In this document: piece by piece, positions 14,792-23,529 of the stretch
How positions within the stretch are numbered: position 1 is the stretch's first letter
Layout of the letters: every line of letters begins with the position of its first letter
NCBI GenBank assembly: GCA_934408585.1
Contig: CAKRVA010000001.1
Coordinates: 310,001 to 374,000 of the forward strand
Direction: 5' to 3'
DNA: 64,000 nt
Source of the DNA: an uncultured Lachnospiraceae bacterium
GTDB lineage: Bacteria > Bacillota > Clostridia > Lachnospirales > Lachnospiraceae
Position numbers and translations under genes: made by a program
The notes under the pieces: model-generated
Database searches by the model: none
What the model was told of the DNA's origin: nothing
Seen by the model: the letters and a program-made list of their open reading frames with translations, nothing else

Positions 14792-16393
14792 TTATAATGC
14801 TACCATTTTAACATCGCCCTGTGACTTGATAAATTTACAATAAGTCATCGGGTTCTTTACAATCATCGAAACATCTGCAATACAAATTTTGGTTCCACTA
14901 TATACCTCTCCGGTAACTTCCACCTTTGCAGCAGCACTTTCGTCCAAAATAACCTGCAAACGTTCCATTTCCTTTAAAGCAGTTTCCATTTCCTGCTTCT
15001 TTGCATTCTCTTCCTGAAGCATTTCCTGGAAGTATTTCAGCTGTTCGGGTTTCATCTTAACACCTTGCTGGATTTTCTGCAAGGTAGCTGTCAACACCGG
15101 ATGTGTTGCATCAATTGACTTTTTATGCTCCACAACCATTTTCTGGAGTTCCTGCATACGTACTTTCACAGTAGGGTCTACGCCTACCTCTACAATGGTA
15201 TCTGCCCCCATCGGAGAACCAAGTGTCTTCACGTGAATCAGATTTGTTGCGCACACTCTTCCTCCCGTGATAAACCCTTTCTTTCCGGTTACGTTAATCT
15301 CGGTTCCCGCCATGACCGTACTATGAAGAATGGACTCTGTGGAAACATAGCCCCCTGCTTTTACCGAAGAATTTTCGATAAACTTGGATACAACATTTCC
15401 GCCTGCCTTCAAAACTCCTTTGCCCATACCGTTCATACCGCGTTCGATGATAATATCGCCATCGGCTTCAATTTCAGCCCCTTCCACGACACCACGTACC
15501 TGTACATTTCCTCTGGCACTTATTTTAAAGTTGGTGCAGACGTTTCCATTTACCTGCACACTTCCCTCGTAATCAATATTTCCGGTTGCTGTATCCACAT
15601 TTTCCACTTCAAGGACATTCGATACAAACACCTTGTCATCTACCAGCATGACATGCCCGTTTACCTCGGAGGTAATGACACAGCGGTCCTCGGAAAGCTT
15701 GATGTTTCTGCCAAATTTCAGGCTCTTTCTCTTTACCTCTCTTGGTTTAATATGTTCCCCATAAATGCTGGTGCCGTCTTCTCCCTTATCTTCAGGATAA
15801 AGGCGTGCCAGAATGTCATCCTTTTTGCAGTGATTTATGGTATTCAAATGGAAGAAATCCACACTTCCGTCTTCACTCAGCGTAGGCTTTGCACGCAAAT
15901 CTGTTTCAAAGAAATATTCAATTCTTGCGTCCGACCCCTGTCTTGGTTCCTCTCCTTTTGCTACTACAAATTCGGTACAATAGCTCGGAGTCTTAAAGAA
16001 GTTTTCAATTGCCTCTTTCTGGATACCAAAAATAATCCCCTTATGCGTCAGGTCATGAATAAACTCATCTGCGGACATTCTCTGTCCTTTCACGGATGGC
16101 GGATAAAACTTCGCCACTGCCGTCATTCTATCCTGACTGATGTTCAGAAGATAACTTTCACGAATTTCCGGAACAAGATCCTTATTTACCAAAAATAGGA
16201 ATTCATTCTTTGCAGCAACTGCCGCTTCCTGAATTCCCCTTGTAATTGCTCCCGCATCATATAAAATTCCATGTAGTGTAAGATAATCTGCAATTTCCTT
16301 TGCAGAAACAAACTTTCCACCGTCTTCTGGTTTTACGACCTTTACAATGGTTCCACCATTGCTGCAGCCGATTTGAAAATAACCATTTTTCAT
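14792..16393 (-). CDS. fapA: FapA family (DUF342) polymer-like beta-helix protein
   Basis: 533 residues, normal for the family. The first 170 residues are the N-terminal FapA domain. A right-handed beta-helix core follows, rich in Val/Gly/Asn hexad-like repeats (VQVNGNV, VQVRGVVEGAEI, ADGDIIIERG). The C-terminal region is coiled (about 430-480). Family members occur in flagellar and polarity gene clusters, and in Vibrio FapA sequesters EIIA-Glc; the role in Clostridia is unknown. The start overlaps the fliA stop by 4 nt. Confidence 0.88.
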   Translation of the reverse strand: MKNGYFQIGCSNGGTIVKVVKPEDGGKFVSAKEIADYLTLHGILYDAGAITRGIQEAAVAAKNEFLFLVNKDLVPEIRESYLLNISQDRMTAVAKFYPPSVKGQRMSADEFIHDLTHKGIIFGIQKEAIENFFKTPSYCTEFVVAKGEEPRQGSDARIEYFFETDLRAKPTLSEDGSVDFFHLNTINHCKKDDILARLYPEDKGEDGTSIYGEHIKPREVKRKSLKFGRNIKLSEDRCVITSEVNGHVMLVDDKVFVSNVLEVENVDTATGNIDYEGSVQVNGNVCTNFKISARGNVQVRGVVEGAEIEADGDIIIERGMNGMGKGVLKAGGNVVSKFIENSSVKAGGYVSTESILHSTVMAGTEINVTGKKGFITGGRVCATNLIHVKTLGSPMGADTIVEVGVDPTVKVRMQELQKMVVEHKKSIDATHPVLTATLQKIQQGVKMKPEQLKYFQEMLQEENAKKQEMETALKEMERLQVILDESAAAKVEVTGEVYSGTKICIADVSMIVKNPMTYCKFIKSQGDVKMVAL

Positions 16394-17154
16394 AAAGAAA
16401 ATACCCCCATGTAATTTCCCATCCGAACCTTCATTTTTTGCAGTGCTCTCGTATGAAGCTGTGAAATTCTGGATTCTGATACTTCCAGAATATTACTGAT
16501 TTCCTTTAATGTCAGTTCCTCATAATAATATAATAAAATGACCTTCTTTTCTTTTTCTGTCAAAAGCTCCAATGCACCTGCAAGTACTTCCTTTAATTCA
16601 CTCTTTTCAATGACTTCTTCCGGACTTTCGAATCGGTGCTGATTGCTCTTTTCTGCCGGGACATCACTTCCGGCTTCCATAAATTCATTCAATGAAACAA
16701 CGCCGGTAATTTTCATCTGAGACTGCCAGTCCACATATTCGTCTGTCGAAATTCCAAGACTCTGTGCAATTTCATCATCTGTTGCAGCCCGTCCTGTCGT
16801 TGCCTCAATTTCTTTCATTGCCGTATCAATACGCTTCTGCTTCTGACGAATGGTTCTCGGAATCCAGTCCATTTTTCGAATCTGATCCAAAATAGAACCA
16901 CGAATACGAAGACTTGCATATGTTTCAAATTTAACTTCCTTCATGCTGTCAAATTTATCAATGGCATCTATCAATCCAAAAATACCATAACTTACCAGAT
17001 CATCATATTCCACATTGTATCCAAGATACATGCTCAGTCTTCCTGCAACTAATTTTACAAGAGGTGCATATTCCAGAATCAGTTTTTCTCTGACTTCCGG
17101 CGATTTTGATTTTGCATATTCTGCCCAAAGCTTGTTCTTATATGCCTCGTCCAT
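16390..17154 (-). CDS. fliA: Flagellar RNA polymerase sigma factor FliA/SigD
   Basis: 254 residues, standard for sigma-28. Region 2 contains YDDLVSYGIFGLIDAIDKFD and KFETYASLRIRGSILDQIR; region 3 follows the WIPRTIRQKQKRIDTAM stretch; region 4 ends in EISNILEVSESRISQLHTRAL. It directs late flagellar and chemotaxis genes. The position near the end of fla/che, as in B. subtilis sigD, means that its expression depends on reading through some 30 kb from the flgB promoter. AAAAAGGAGG precedes the ATG. Confidence 0.96.
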   Translation of the reverse strand: MDEAYKNKLWAEYAKSKSPEVREKLILEYAPLVKLVAGRLSMYLGYNVEYDDLVSYGIFGLIDAIDKFDSMKEVKFETYASLRIRGSILDQIRKMDWIPRTIRQKQKRIDTAMKEIEATTGRAATDDEIAQSLGISTDEYVDWQSQMKITGVVSLNEFMEAGSDVPAEKSNQHRFESPEEVIEKSELKEVLAGALELLTEKEKKVILLYYYEELTLKEISNILEVSESRISQLHTRALQKMKVRMGNYMGVFSL

Positions 17155-17185
17155 TGCAACCTCCTTTTTCTTCCGAATTTATTTT

Positions 17186-17491
17186 TTATTTCGCCTCTTC
17201 CTGCGAATTTTCCTGCGGTTTTTCTTCTTTGGACTCTTTTTCGTCCGTTTCTTCACCGGGAGCTTCCTTTTCGATAACTTCCCCTTCTTTTGCTTCTTCT
17301 TCCTTAATCTTTTTGATAAACTTTGCAACCTGACGCTGCAGCAGATAACCTATGATATAAAAAAGCACCATAACAAGAATCAGAATCCACAGCATCTGCT
17401 TGCTGTCATAATGATTGCAGTACATCATCACACTTGCAATCAATCCAGCCAGAAGCATTAAGAAAGGGGCAAATAATTTCCCCTTTTTCAT
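17186..17491 (-). CDS. Small two-helix membrane protein with acidic tail, unknown function
   Basis: 101 residues with two predicted membrane helices (about 7-24 and 33-51), then a Lys/Glu-rich tail (about 60-101). Both ends are probably on the cytoplasmic side. The start overlaps the cheD stop by 4 nt. No family recognised; position suggests a flagellar-related role. Confidence 0.7.
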   Translation of the reverse strand: MKKGKLFAPFLMLLAGLIASVMMYCNHYDSKQMLWILILVMVLFYIIGYLLQRQVAKFIKKIKEEEAKEGEVIEKEAPGEETDEKESKEEKPQENSQEEAK

Positions 17492-17976
17492 ATCATCTTC
17501 TCCGGTTTTCCTACTGCTCGAATTAAGAAATTTCCATTCTCCGGGTAAAAAACAACGGTACGACCATAGGTTTCACCCGTATCCTCTGCCAAAAGAGGGA
17601 TGTTCATTTCACTCAGCTTCTTTTTGCTTGCCAGAACATTTCTTTCGCCTACACGAATCATATCACTTTTGGAACTGCCAAATGCAAACATCTGCGCTCC
17701 GCCTGCAATCTTGGCAACAAGCTTATTTCGATTTGCCCCCTCTTTCACCATTGCATCCACCATATCGGCAATGCCTGTATCTGCAAACTTGGGTCTGTTT
17801 GAATTATTTCTGATTTCTGTACTGTCGGGAAGCATTATATGTGCCAAACCACCAATTCCCGTGCCCGGGTCCCTTATCGCAATACCAACGCAGGAACCTA
17901 AGCCAAGAGTGGTAACCCCATCCTGCCCGGAACAAATTTTCCAGTCAGCCATACCAACTTTTATTATCTCACTCAT
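17488..17976 (-). CDS. cheD: Chemoreceptor glutamine deamidase CheD
   Basis: 162 residues. Catalytic Cys in LGSCVGIAI and His in GGLAHIMLPDS are present, plus KIAGGAQMF. CheD deamidates receptor glutamines and binds CheC to stimulate its phosphatase activity. It follows cheC with one base between stop and start. Confidence 0.95.
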   Translation of the reverse strand: MSEIIKVGMADWKICSGQDGVTTLGLGSCVGIAIRDPGTGIGGLAHIMLPDSTEIRNNSNRPKFADTGIADMVDAMVKEGANRNKLVAKIAGGAQMFAFGSSKSDMIRVGERNVLASKKKLSEMNIPLLAEDTGETYGRTVVFYPENGNFLIRAVGKPEKMI

Positions 17977-17977
17977 G

Positions 17978-18613
17978 CTACATAACTCCTAAAGATGAGA
18001 GAATTCTCTCATAAGATTCCATATCAGGTATTAAAATAAAGTAGCCGTCCAGCTCAATATCATCCGAAAATTGTGTCTGAATCAGCAAAATATTATCTCC
18101 ATAAACACCAAACTCTGCCGCCGGAACACTTAATATGGCACCTGCCATATCAATTCCAAGCTGTGGCACGGACGGAAATATCTTCATATTGGTCAGTGAA
18201 GACAACGCATTCAGATAAGCACCGGTAATAATGTTTCCGACTTCCTTGATTGCTGAGCATTCCATTTCTCCAAATTCACATTCTTCAATATTTTTCTCAT
18301 CAATGCCGAGCATTCCGCACATCAGTTTATTTACCAGATGCAGTGCCGCCTCTTTTGTCAGAAGAAACATCATGCTTCCATCAATATCACCTTCCACCTG
18401 AAGGTAAATACTTACAAGCACCTGCTCTTCACCTCCAAGAATCTCACCGAGATCCTTGAATTCCAATAATCGTACCTGCGGCACTTTCATATCTACTTTA
18501 CAGTTAATCAACTGTGCCAGAGCTGTCGTTGCGTTTCCTGCTCCGATATTTCCCAATTCCTTCAACACATCAAAATATTCATGTGTCAATTGTTCCATAC
18601 TAAGGTCCTTCAT
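17978..18613 (-). CDS. cheC: CheY-P phosphatase CheC
   Basis: 211 residues from the ATG at 18613, which has AGGAGGGA upstream; the longer frame to 18646 adds 11 unlikely residues. Both phosphatase motifs are present: ELGNIGAGNA in the first half and EVGNIITGAY in the second, each with the E...N pair that removes phosphate from CheY-P. It works with CheD and FliY. Confidence 0.94.
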   Translation of the reverse strand: MKDLSMEQLTHEYFDVLKELGNIGAGNATTALAQLINCKVDMKVPQVRLLEFKDLGEILGGEEQVLVSIYLQVEGDIDGSMMFLLTKEAALHLVNKLMCGMLGIDEKNIEECEFGEMECSAIKEVGNIITGAYLNALSSLTNMKIFPSVPQLGIDMAGAILSVPAAEFGVYGDNILLIQTQFSDDIELDGYFILIPDMESYERILSSLGVM

Positions 18614-18654
18614 GGTCCCTCCTAATAAATGCTGATTGTTGTTCAAACTGTTTC

Positions 18655-19119
18655 TTATTTCTCGACTGCAACTGCATTTAAATCAAGCAATGAAATCAAA
18701 TCATCCTGATATTTTCCAATACCGGATACAAAGTTCTGCTTGTCTTCATTTCCATCATATGCAACTTTATCAATCTGGCTTTCGCTCAAAGTAACTACTT
18801 CACATACCTCATCTACGATAAATCCGATGGTGCCATATTGCTCCAGCTTCAATATAATAATTCTCGTTGCCTTTGTTGCTTCTTTTTCCTCAAGATTCAT
18901 CTTCAAACGAAGATTCATAACCGGAATTACTTCTCCACGAAGATTGATTACGCCTTTCAGATACTCTGCAACCTTCGGTACTCTTGTGATATGCTGCATT
19001 CTTACAATGTTATCTACATACTTAATATCAATTCCGTACTGCTCACTTCCTAAGCGGATTACAATGTACTGTACAGTTTCTCCTTCAGAAACCACCTGTT
19101 TCACTTTTAATTCATCCAT
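18655..19119 (-). CDS. cheW: Chemotaxis adaptor CheW
   Basis: 154 residues, one SH3-like CheW domain over the whole length (YGIDIKYVDNIVRM, VINLRGEVIPVMNLR, IGFIVDEVCEVV). It couples receptors to CheA. Spacing to cheA is 16 bp. Confidence 0.96.
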   Translation of the reverse strand: MDELKVKQVVSEGETVQYIVIRLGSEQYGIDIKYVDNIVRMQHITRVPKVAEYLKGVINLRGEVIPVMNLRLKMNLEEKEATKATRIIILKLEQYGTIGFIVDEVCEVVTLSESQIDKVAYDGNEDKQNFVSGIGKYQDDLISLLDLNAVAVEK

Positions 19120-19135
19120 GTTGTTATCCCCCTGT

Positions 19136-21196
19136 CTAAATCAATGCATTTGCATCAAGAATCAGCGCAACTTCGCCATCACCAAGTATTGTTGCTCCAC
19201 TAATAAGCTTGCACTTATTAATATATTTTCCAAGAGACTTAATAACGATTTCCTGCTGTCCCATAAGTTCATCTACAACAAGTCCTGCAAGTCTTTCGCC
19301 CTTCTTTACAATAACTACTACCATATTGTCTTCCGGACTCTTTAAGCTTTCAATATCCAATTCTTTGCTCAAGCGGATAATCGGGATAACGGTACCTCTC
19401 AGATTAATAACTTCACTGTTCTGCACCAGTTTAATATCTTCCGGTCTTACGTCTTCGATGGTCTGAATACTTCCAAGTGACAATGCATATTTTTCTCCAC
19501 CGACAGTAACCATCAATGCCTGAATAATAGCAAGTGTCAATGGCAGACGAATAATCCATGTACTTCCTTCGCCCAGTTTTGATTTTACTTCTACCTCACC
19601 GCTTAAGGATTCAATCTTGGATTTTACAACATCAAGACCAACACCACGACCGGATACATCCGAAATCTTCTTTGCGGTTGAAAAACCGGCATGGAATAAG
19701 AGGTTGATAATATCTTTTTCGCTCATATTATCGCCCTGTTCCTGTGTGATAACGCCTCTTTCAATCGCAGTATTCTTAACTTTTTCAACATCAATTCCGT
19801 TACCATCATCACGGACTTCAATTACAACGTTATTACCATCCTGATATGCGTCCAGGAAAATAGAACCCACCGGTGGCTTTCCTCTCTGTGCACGCACCTC
19901 AGCAGATTCCAGTCCATGGTCTGCGGAATTACGAAGCAAATGCATCAAAGGATCACCGATTTCATCTACTACGGTACGGTCAAGTTCTGTTTCCTCACCG
20001 GACATATATAATTCCATCTTCTTATCAAGCTTCTTGGACAGGTCTCGAATCATACGAGGGAATTTGCTTACCACGCTTTCGATTGGAACCATTCGAACCT
20101 TCATAACCGATTCATGAAGATTTGTCGTTACGCTCTCAAGATATTCAATCTGCTCATTAAATCCGGCACCGGTTACACCTTCTGAATAAGATGCTGATAC
20201 AAGTGAGTTCTTTGCAATAATCAACTCGCTTACCAGATTCATTAACACATCGAGTTTTTCGATATCTACACGTACGGTTCTGTTTACTACCGGTTTGCCG
20301 GGCTTCTTATCTGCCGCCTTTGCAGGTGCCTGTGCTGCTCCCTGTGCAGGTTTTGCATCACTGGTACTCTGAGCGGCATTCTCTGCCGGTGCTTCTTCCG
20401 GTTTAATATCCATAACAGAACCAACTACTTTTTCAATTTCAGAAACATTTCTGGCTGCATGAAGAATATCATCCAATGGTGCGTCTGAAATAACTACAAG
20501 ACTAAAGTCTAATTCAAAACGCTCGTCCTCGATATCCTGTGCCGAAGGATGGCTCACAATAATTTCTGCCTTTTCCTCAATTGCTTTATATACTAAAAAT
20601 GCTCTTGCTGCTTTAAGCAAACAGCTTTCATTTACATAAACCGTAAGTCCGTAAACATTCTTTCCCTGTGCCTTTGCTGCACGCAATACCACGAGTTCCG
20701 AATCTCCGAGCTTAATCTGTTTCCACTTTTCATCATCACCGCCCGCAGCTTCTGCAGGTGTCTCTGCCGGTGCTGCTTCTGCTTTCTTTTCTTCTTTTGC
20801 AGCATCTGCGTTTTCATTTTTCAGGAAATTATTCAGCATTTCAATTAACGGAAGATTTTCATTTGTTCCTTCGTCTGCGGAATTCTGAATATTATTGGTA
20901 TATTCTTCCAATGCATCCAGACACTGAAACAACGTATCAATCAGATTTGCAGACACCTTCATGCTTCCATTACGAATTTCGGAAAAAACATTCTCCATGT
21001 CATGGGTAAGATTCTGCATTCTCTTGTAACCCATCGTTCCTGCCATTCCCTTCAGGGAGTGTGCAGCACGGAAAATTTCATTTATGGTATCTGTGTCTTC
21101 CGGCTCCTGCTCAAGCTTCAAAATCTGAGCATTCAGGTTTTCAAGGTGTTCCTTTGTTTCATCAAGGAAAATTTCCAAATACTGGCTTACATCCAT
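19136..21196 (-). CDS. cheA: Chemotaxis histidine kinase CheA
   Basis: 686 residues with the full P1-P5 build. P1 has the phosphorylated His at 46 (AAHSLKG). A P2-like CheY/CheB-binding domain lies at about 155-265, followed by an Ala/Pro/Lys linker. P3 dimerisation (KLDVLMNLVSELIIAKNSL) comes next, then P4 with N box HLLRNSADHGLE, G1 DDGNGID and G2 GRGVGLDV, and P5 CheW-like at the end. GGGGGTAAATT precedes the ATG. Confidence 0.97.
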   Translation of the reverse strand: MDVSQYLEIFLDETKEHLENLNAQILKLEQEPEDTDTINEIFRAAHSLKGMAGTMGYKRMQNLTHDMENVFSEIRNGSMKVSANLIDTLFQCLDALEEYTNNIQNSADEGTNENLPLIEMLNNFLKNENADAAKEEKKAEAAPAETPAEAAGGDDEKWKQIKLGDSELVVLRAAKAQGKNVYGLTVYVNESCLLKAARAFLVYKAIEEKAEIIVSHPSAQDIEDERFELDFSLVVISDAPLDDILHAARNVSEIEKVVGSVMDIKPEEAPAENAAQSTSDAKPAQGAAQAPAKAADKKPGKPVVNRTVRVDIEKLDVLMNLVSELIIAKNSLVSASYSEGVTGAGFNEQIEYLESVTTNLHESVMKVRMVPIESVVSKFPRMIRDLSKKLDKKMELYMSGEETELDRTVVDEIGDPLMHLLRNSADHGLESAEVRAQRGKPPVGSIFLDAYQDGNNVVIEVRDDGNGIDVEKVKNTAIERGVITQEQGDNMSEKDIINLLFHAGFSTAKKISDVSGRGVGLDVVKSKIESLSGEVEVKSKLGEGSTWIIRLPLTLAIIQALMVTVGGEKYALSLGSIQTIEDVRPEDIKLVQNSEVINLRGTVIPIIRLSKELDIESLKSPEDNMVVVIVKKGERLAGLVVDELMGQQEIVIKSLGKYINKCKLISGATILGDGEVALILDANALI

Positions 21197-21197
21197 T

Positions 21198-21800
21198 TTA
21201 ATTTACCCCCACGTTCTTAATAATTTCCTGTGCAATCTGTGTCAGTGGAATCCCCTTCACTGCCAATCCACTGTTTACCACACTTCTCGGCATTCCATAC
21301 ACCGTACAACTTGCCTCATCCTGCACAAAAACACTCACATTTTTCTTTTGTTTCAGATTGCGGATTCCCACTGTTCCATCAGAACCCATTCCCGTCAATA
21401 CCGCGCAGATGACTTCTTCATAGCCACAGTCTGCCAAAGATTCGTACATATAGTTTGCACACGGTCGAACCCCTTCTCTCGGCGGCTCGTCCGTATAGTG
21501 AACTACATGTCCCCGCAGACATTTTGCAATATTCATATGTCTGCCCCCGCGTGCAAGATACACCGTTCCATTCTGGATCACTTCACCATCCGCAGCCTCT
21601 TTTACAGCGATAGGACTTAATTCATTCAGCCTTGTTGCCAATGCTTCCGTAAATCCGGCAGGCATATGCTGCACAATCAATACCGGTGCATTTAAATTCT
21701 GCGGCAACAATGGAATCAATGTCTGTAACGCTTTCGGGCCACCTGTGGAACTTGCAATTGCAACAATCTTTCCGGCAGTAACGGAACCATTCCTACTCAT
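21198..21800 (-). CDS. cheB: CheB methylesterase domain protein without receiver domain
   Basis: 200 residues, all catalytic domain. The Ser-His-Asp triad is visible: Ser18 in SSTGGP, His45 in VQHMP, Asp141 in GMGSDG. CheB removes methyl groups from receptors and deamidates them. The usual N-terminal receiver domain and linker (about 150 residues) are missing, and the 75 bp upstream to the pilZ stop cannot hold them. Phosphorylation control by CheA is therefore not possible in the usual way. I start at the ATG at 21800 (GAGAGGA upstream) rather than the GTG at 21815. Confidence 0.9.
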   Translation of the reverse strand: MSRNGSVTAGKIVAIASSTGGPKALQTLIPLLPQNLNAPVLIVQHMPAGFTEALATRLNELSPIAVKEAADGEVIQNGTVYLARGGRHMNIAKCLRGHVVHYTDEPPREGVRPCANYMYESLADCGYEEVICAVLTGMGSDGTVGIRNLKQKKNVSVFVQDEASCTVYGMPRSVVNSGLAVKGIPLTQIAQEIIKNVGVN

Positions 21801-21832
21801 ACAGTGTCCTCTCACAATTATTTATTAGGTTT

Positions 21833-21838
21833 ATTATA
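21833..21838 (-). promoter_or_regulatory. Possible extended -10 promoter inside the operon before cheB
   Basis: TGATATAAT on the minus strand (a TGnTATAAT extended -10) in the 75-bp gap between pilZ and cheB. No good -35 at the right distance. Possibly gives extra transcription of cheB and the genes after it. Confidence 0.3.
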
Positions 21839-21875
21839 TCACAGGTAGTTCTTCACATGAGTGCAAAGTAATCAT

Positions 21876-22601
21876 TTATATTCCTTTTTCTCTTTTTCGA
21901 TGCTTTCTTTCTTCTTCAAAGATAAAACGGATAATTTCTTCACGCTCAATCGTGTCAATATTTATGTACTGGGCACGATGTTCATAGAATCCCGGACGAT
22001 CTTCCAGTTCCCGTACCGTAAGCACTTTGGAAACAAGTGTATACTCTTTTGCATTTCCATCAATTACCAGACTGTACTTACAGTAAACAAGACTTTCCGG
22101 TTCGTAGCAGTAGCTTCCGACAAAACGGATTCCGCCTCCGCTGATATCCACAATGACGCTTCGTTTCAAAGGCAGTCCCGGCACCAAAAATGTACTGTTA
22201 TTTTTTACGGCATCCACTTCTTCTTTTTCCAATGGACGTGCATTCATTTCAAGCGCACATCCCAACCGGTAATATTCACGGCGCTGGAACTTACGCAAAT
22301 TACTGGTAAGTTCTAACAAAAGAATAAACTGGTTATCATTTTTATAACGGTCAACGACATTCACAAAACACTGATACAGTCCGGTAGGTGTATAAAAGTA
22401 CAAATCATACTCTGCATTTACCGGAAGCAATATCAGTTTTGACTTTTCCATCGGCATAAGGATTTCCAGCCGGTCCTCCGATAAAATATCATTTACCTGG
22501 CTGACATATACTTTCTTCTTTTCACTTTCATCCGCATACTTGATGCGTTCCACTGCCTGAATCTCTACTTTATTTCCCGGCATCACATATTTTGATAACA
22601 T
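21876..22601 (-). CDS. PilZ-domain flagellar brake protein (YcgR/YpfA-like)
   Basis: 241 residues. An N-terminal YcgR-like beta domain (about 1-95) precedes a PilZ domain with the c-di-GMP motifs QRREYYR (RxxxR at about residue 106) and DISGGGIRF (DxSxxG at about 154). Such proteins bind c-di-GMP and slow or stop the flagellar motor. The gene sits between flhG and cheB, an insertion relative to the B. subtilis operon. The other c-di-GMP-related fold in the window (55.3-56.3 kb) looks inactive. Confidence 0.9.
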   Translation of the reverse strand: MLSKYVMPGNKVEIQAVERIKYADESEKKKVYVSQVNDILSEDRLEILMPMEKSKLILLPVNAEYDLYFYTPTGLYQCFVNVVDRYKNDNQFILLLELTSNLRKFQRREYYRLGCALEMNARPLEKEEVDAVKNNSTFLVPGLPLKRSVIVDISGGGIRFVGSYCYEPESLVYCKYSLVIDGNAKEYTLVSKVLTVRELEDRPGFYEHRAQYINIDTIEREEIIRFIFEEERKHRKREKGI

Positions 22602-22612
22602 AACCTTCCCCC

Positions 22613-23503
22613 TTATCCGTTATTCTTTTTTCCTGAAATAATATGTGAGAAAAATGCTGCCATTCCTCTCTTTGGTATGTTCTGGTTCAAGTCTTTATTC
22701 ATAAGTTTTGCTGCAATTGCCTCATAGGCAAGTGCTGATTTTGCCTGCGGTGTCTGAAGAGAAACCGGCATCTGCTGCATGACCGCTTTCGATAACTGAT
22801 TGTCCTGCGGAACAGCTCCCAGATAAGAAATCGGCAGTTTCAAATAACGGCTTACCACGGCATTCAGTTTATTAAATAATGCCTGTCCTTCATTCTGGGA
22901 ATCCACCTTATTGGCAATTACTTTTATCTGCGATGCCTCCATCATAAATCTTGGATGACGGTTCAGCGCTTTTAGCAACGAATACGAATCCGTAATCGAG
23001 GTAGGCTCCGGTGTTGTCACAAGAAGTATCTCTCCACTTGCAACCAGGAATTCCAAAACCGCATCCGAAATTCCGGCTCCGGTATCAATAATAATTACAT
23101 CTGCGATTGCATCCAGCTCCGCGAGATTCTGAATGATATACACAAGATAATCCCTGCTGAGGTTTGACAGCCCTGCAATTCCGGAACCTCCGGAAATAAA
23201 TCCAACCTCCATAGGCCCCCATGTAATAATTTCTTTAATATTTTTTCCCTGATAAATCAAGTCGCATAAATTATGCTTTGGAACGGTCCCAAACATAATT
23301 TCAATATTGGCAAGACCAAAATCGGCATCCAGAATAATGACTCTTTGTCCCATTTTACGAAACTGTATTGCCAGATTGATTGCGGTATTGGACTTTCCGA
23401 CTCCGCCTTTTCCACTGGTAACGGTAATTACTCTGGCAACAGGTCTGTTCCGATTTACATTTCCTGCCTTAATTATATTTCGTAACTGCTCTGCCTGATC
23501 CAT
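22613..23503 (-). CDS. flhG: Flagellar number regulator FlhG (MinD/ParA-like ATPase, YlxH)
   Basis: 296 residues. The deviant Walker A motif GKGGVGKSN is at about 31-39, with switch and Walker B regions LDADFGLANIEIMFG and VIIDTGAGI. It pairs with FlhF to control number and placement of flagella. The N-terminal DQAEQLRNI helix matches the FlhF-activating segment of FlhG. It starts 26 bp after flhF. Confidence 0.95.
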   Translation of the reverse strand: MDQAEQLRNIIKAGNVNRNRPVARVITVTSGKGGVGKSNTAINLAIQFRKMGQRVIILDADFGLANIEIMFGTVPKHNLCDLIYQGKNIKEIITWGPMEVGFISGGSGIAGLSNLSRDYLVYIIQNLAELDAIADVIIIDTGAGISDAVLEFLVASGEILLVTTPEPTSITDSYSLLKALNRHPRFMMEASQIKVIANKVDSQNEGQALFNKLNAVVSRYLKLPISYLGAVPQDNQLSKAVMQQMPVSLQTPQAKSALAYEAIAAKLMNKDLNQNIPKRGMAAFFSHIISGKKNNG

Positions 23504-23529
23504 GTTCTGTCCTCACTTATTTTGCAAAA

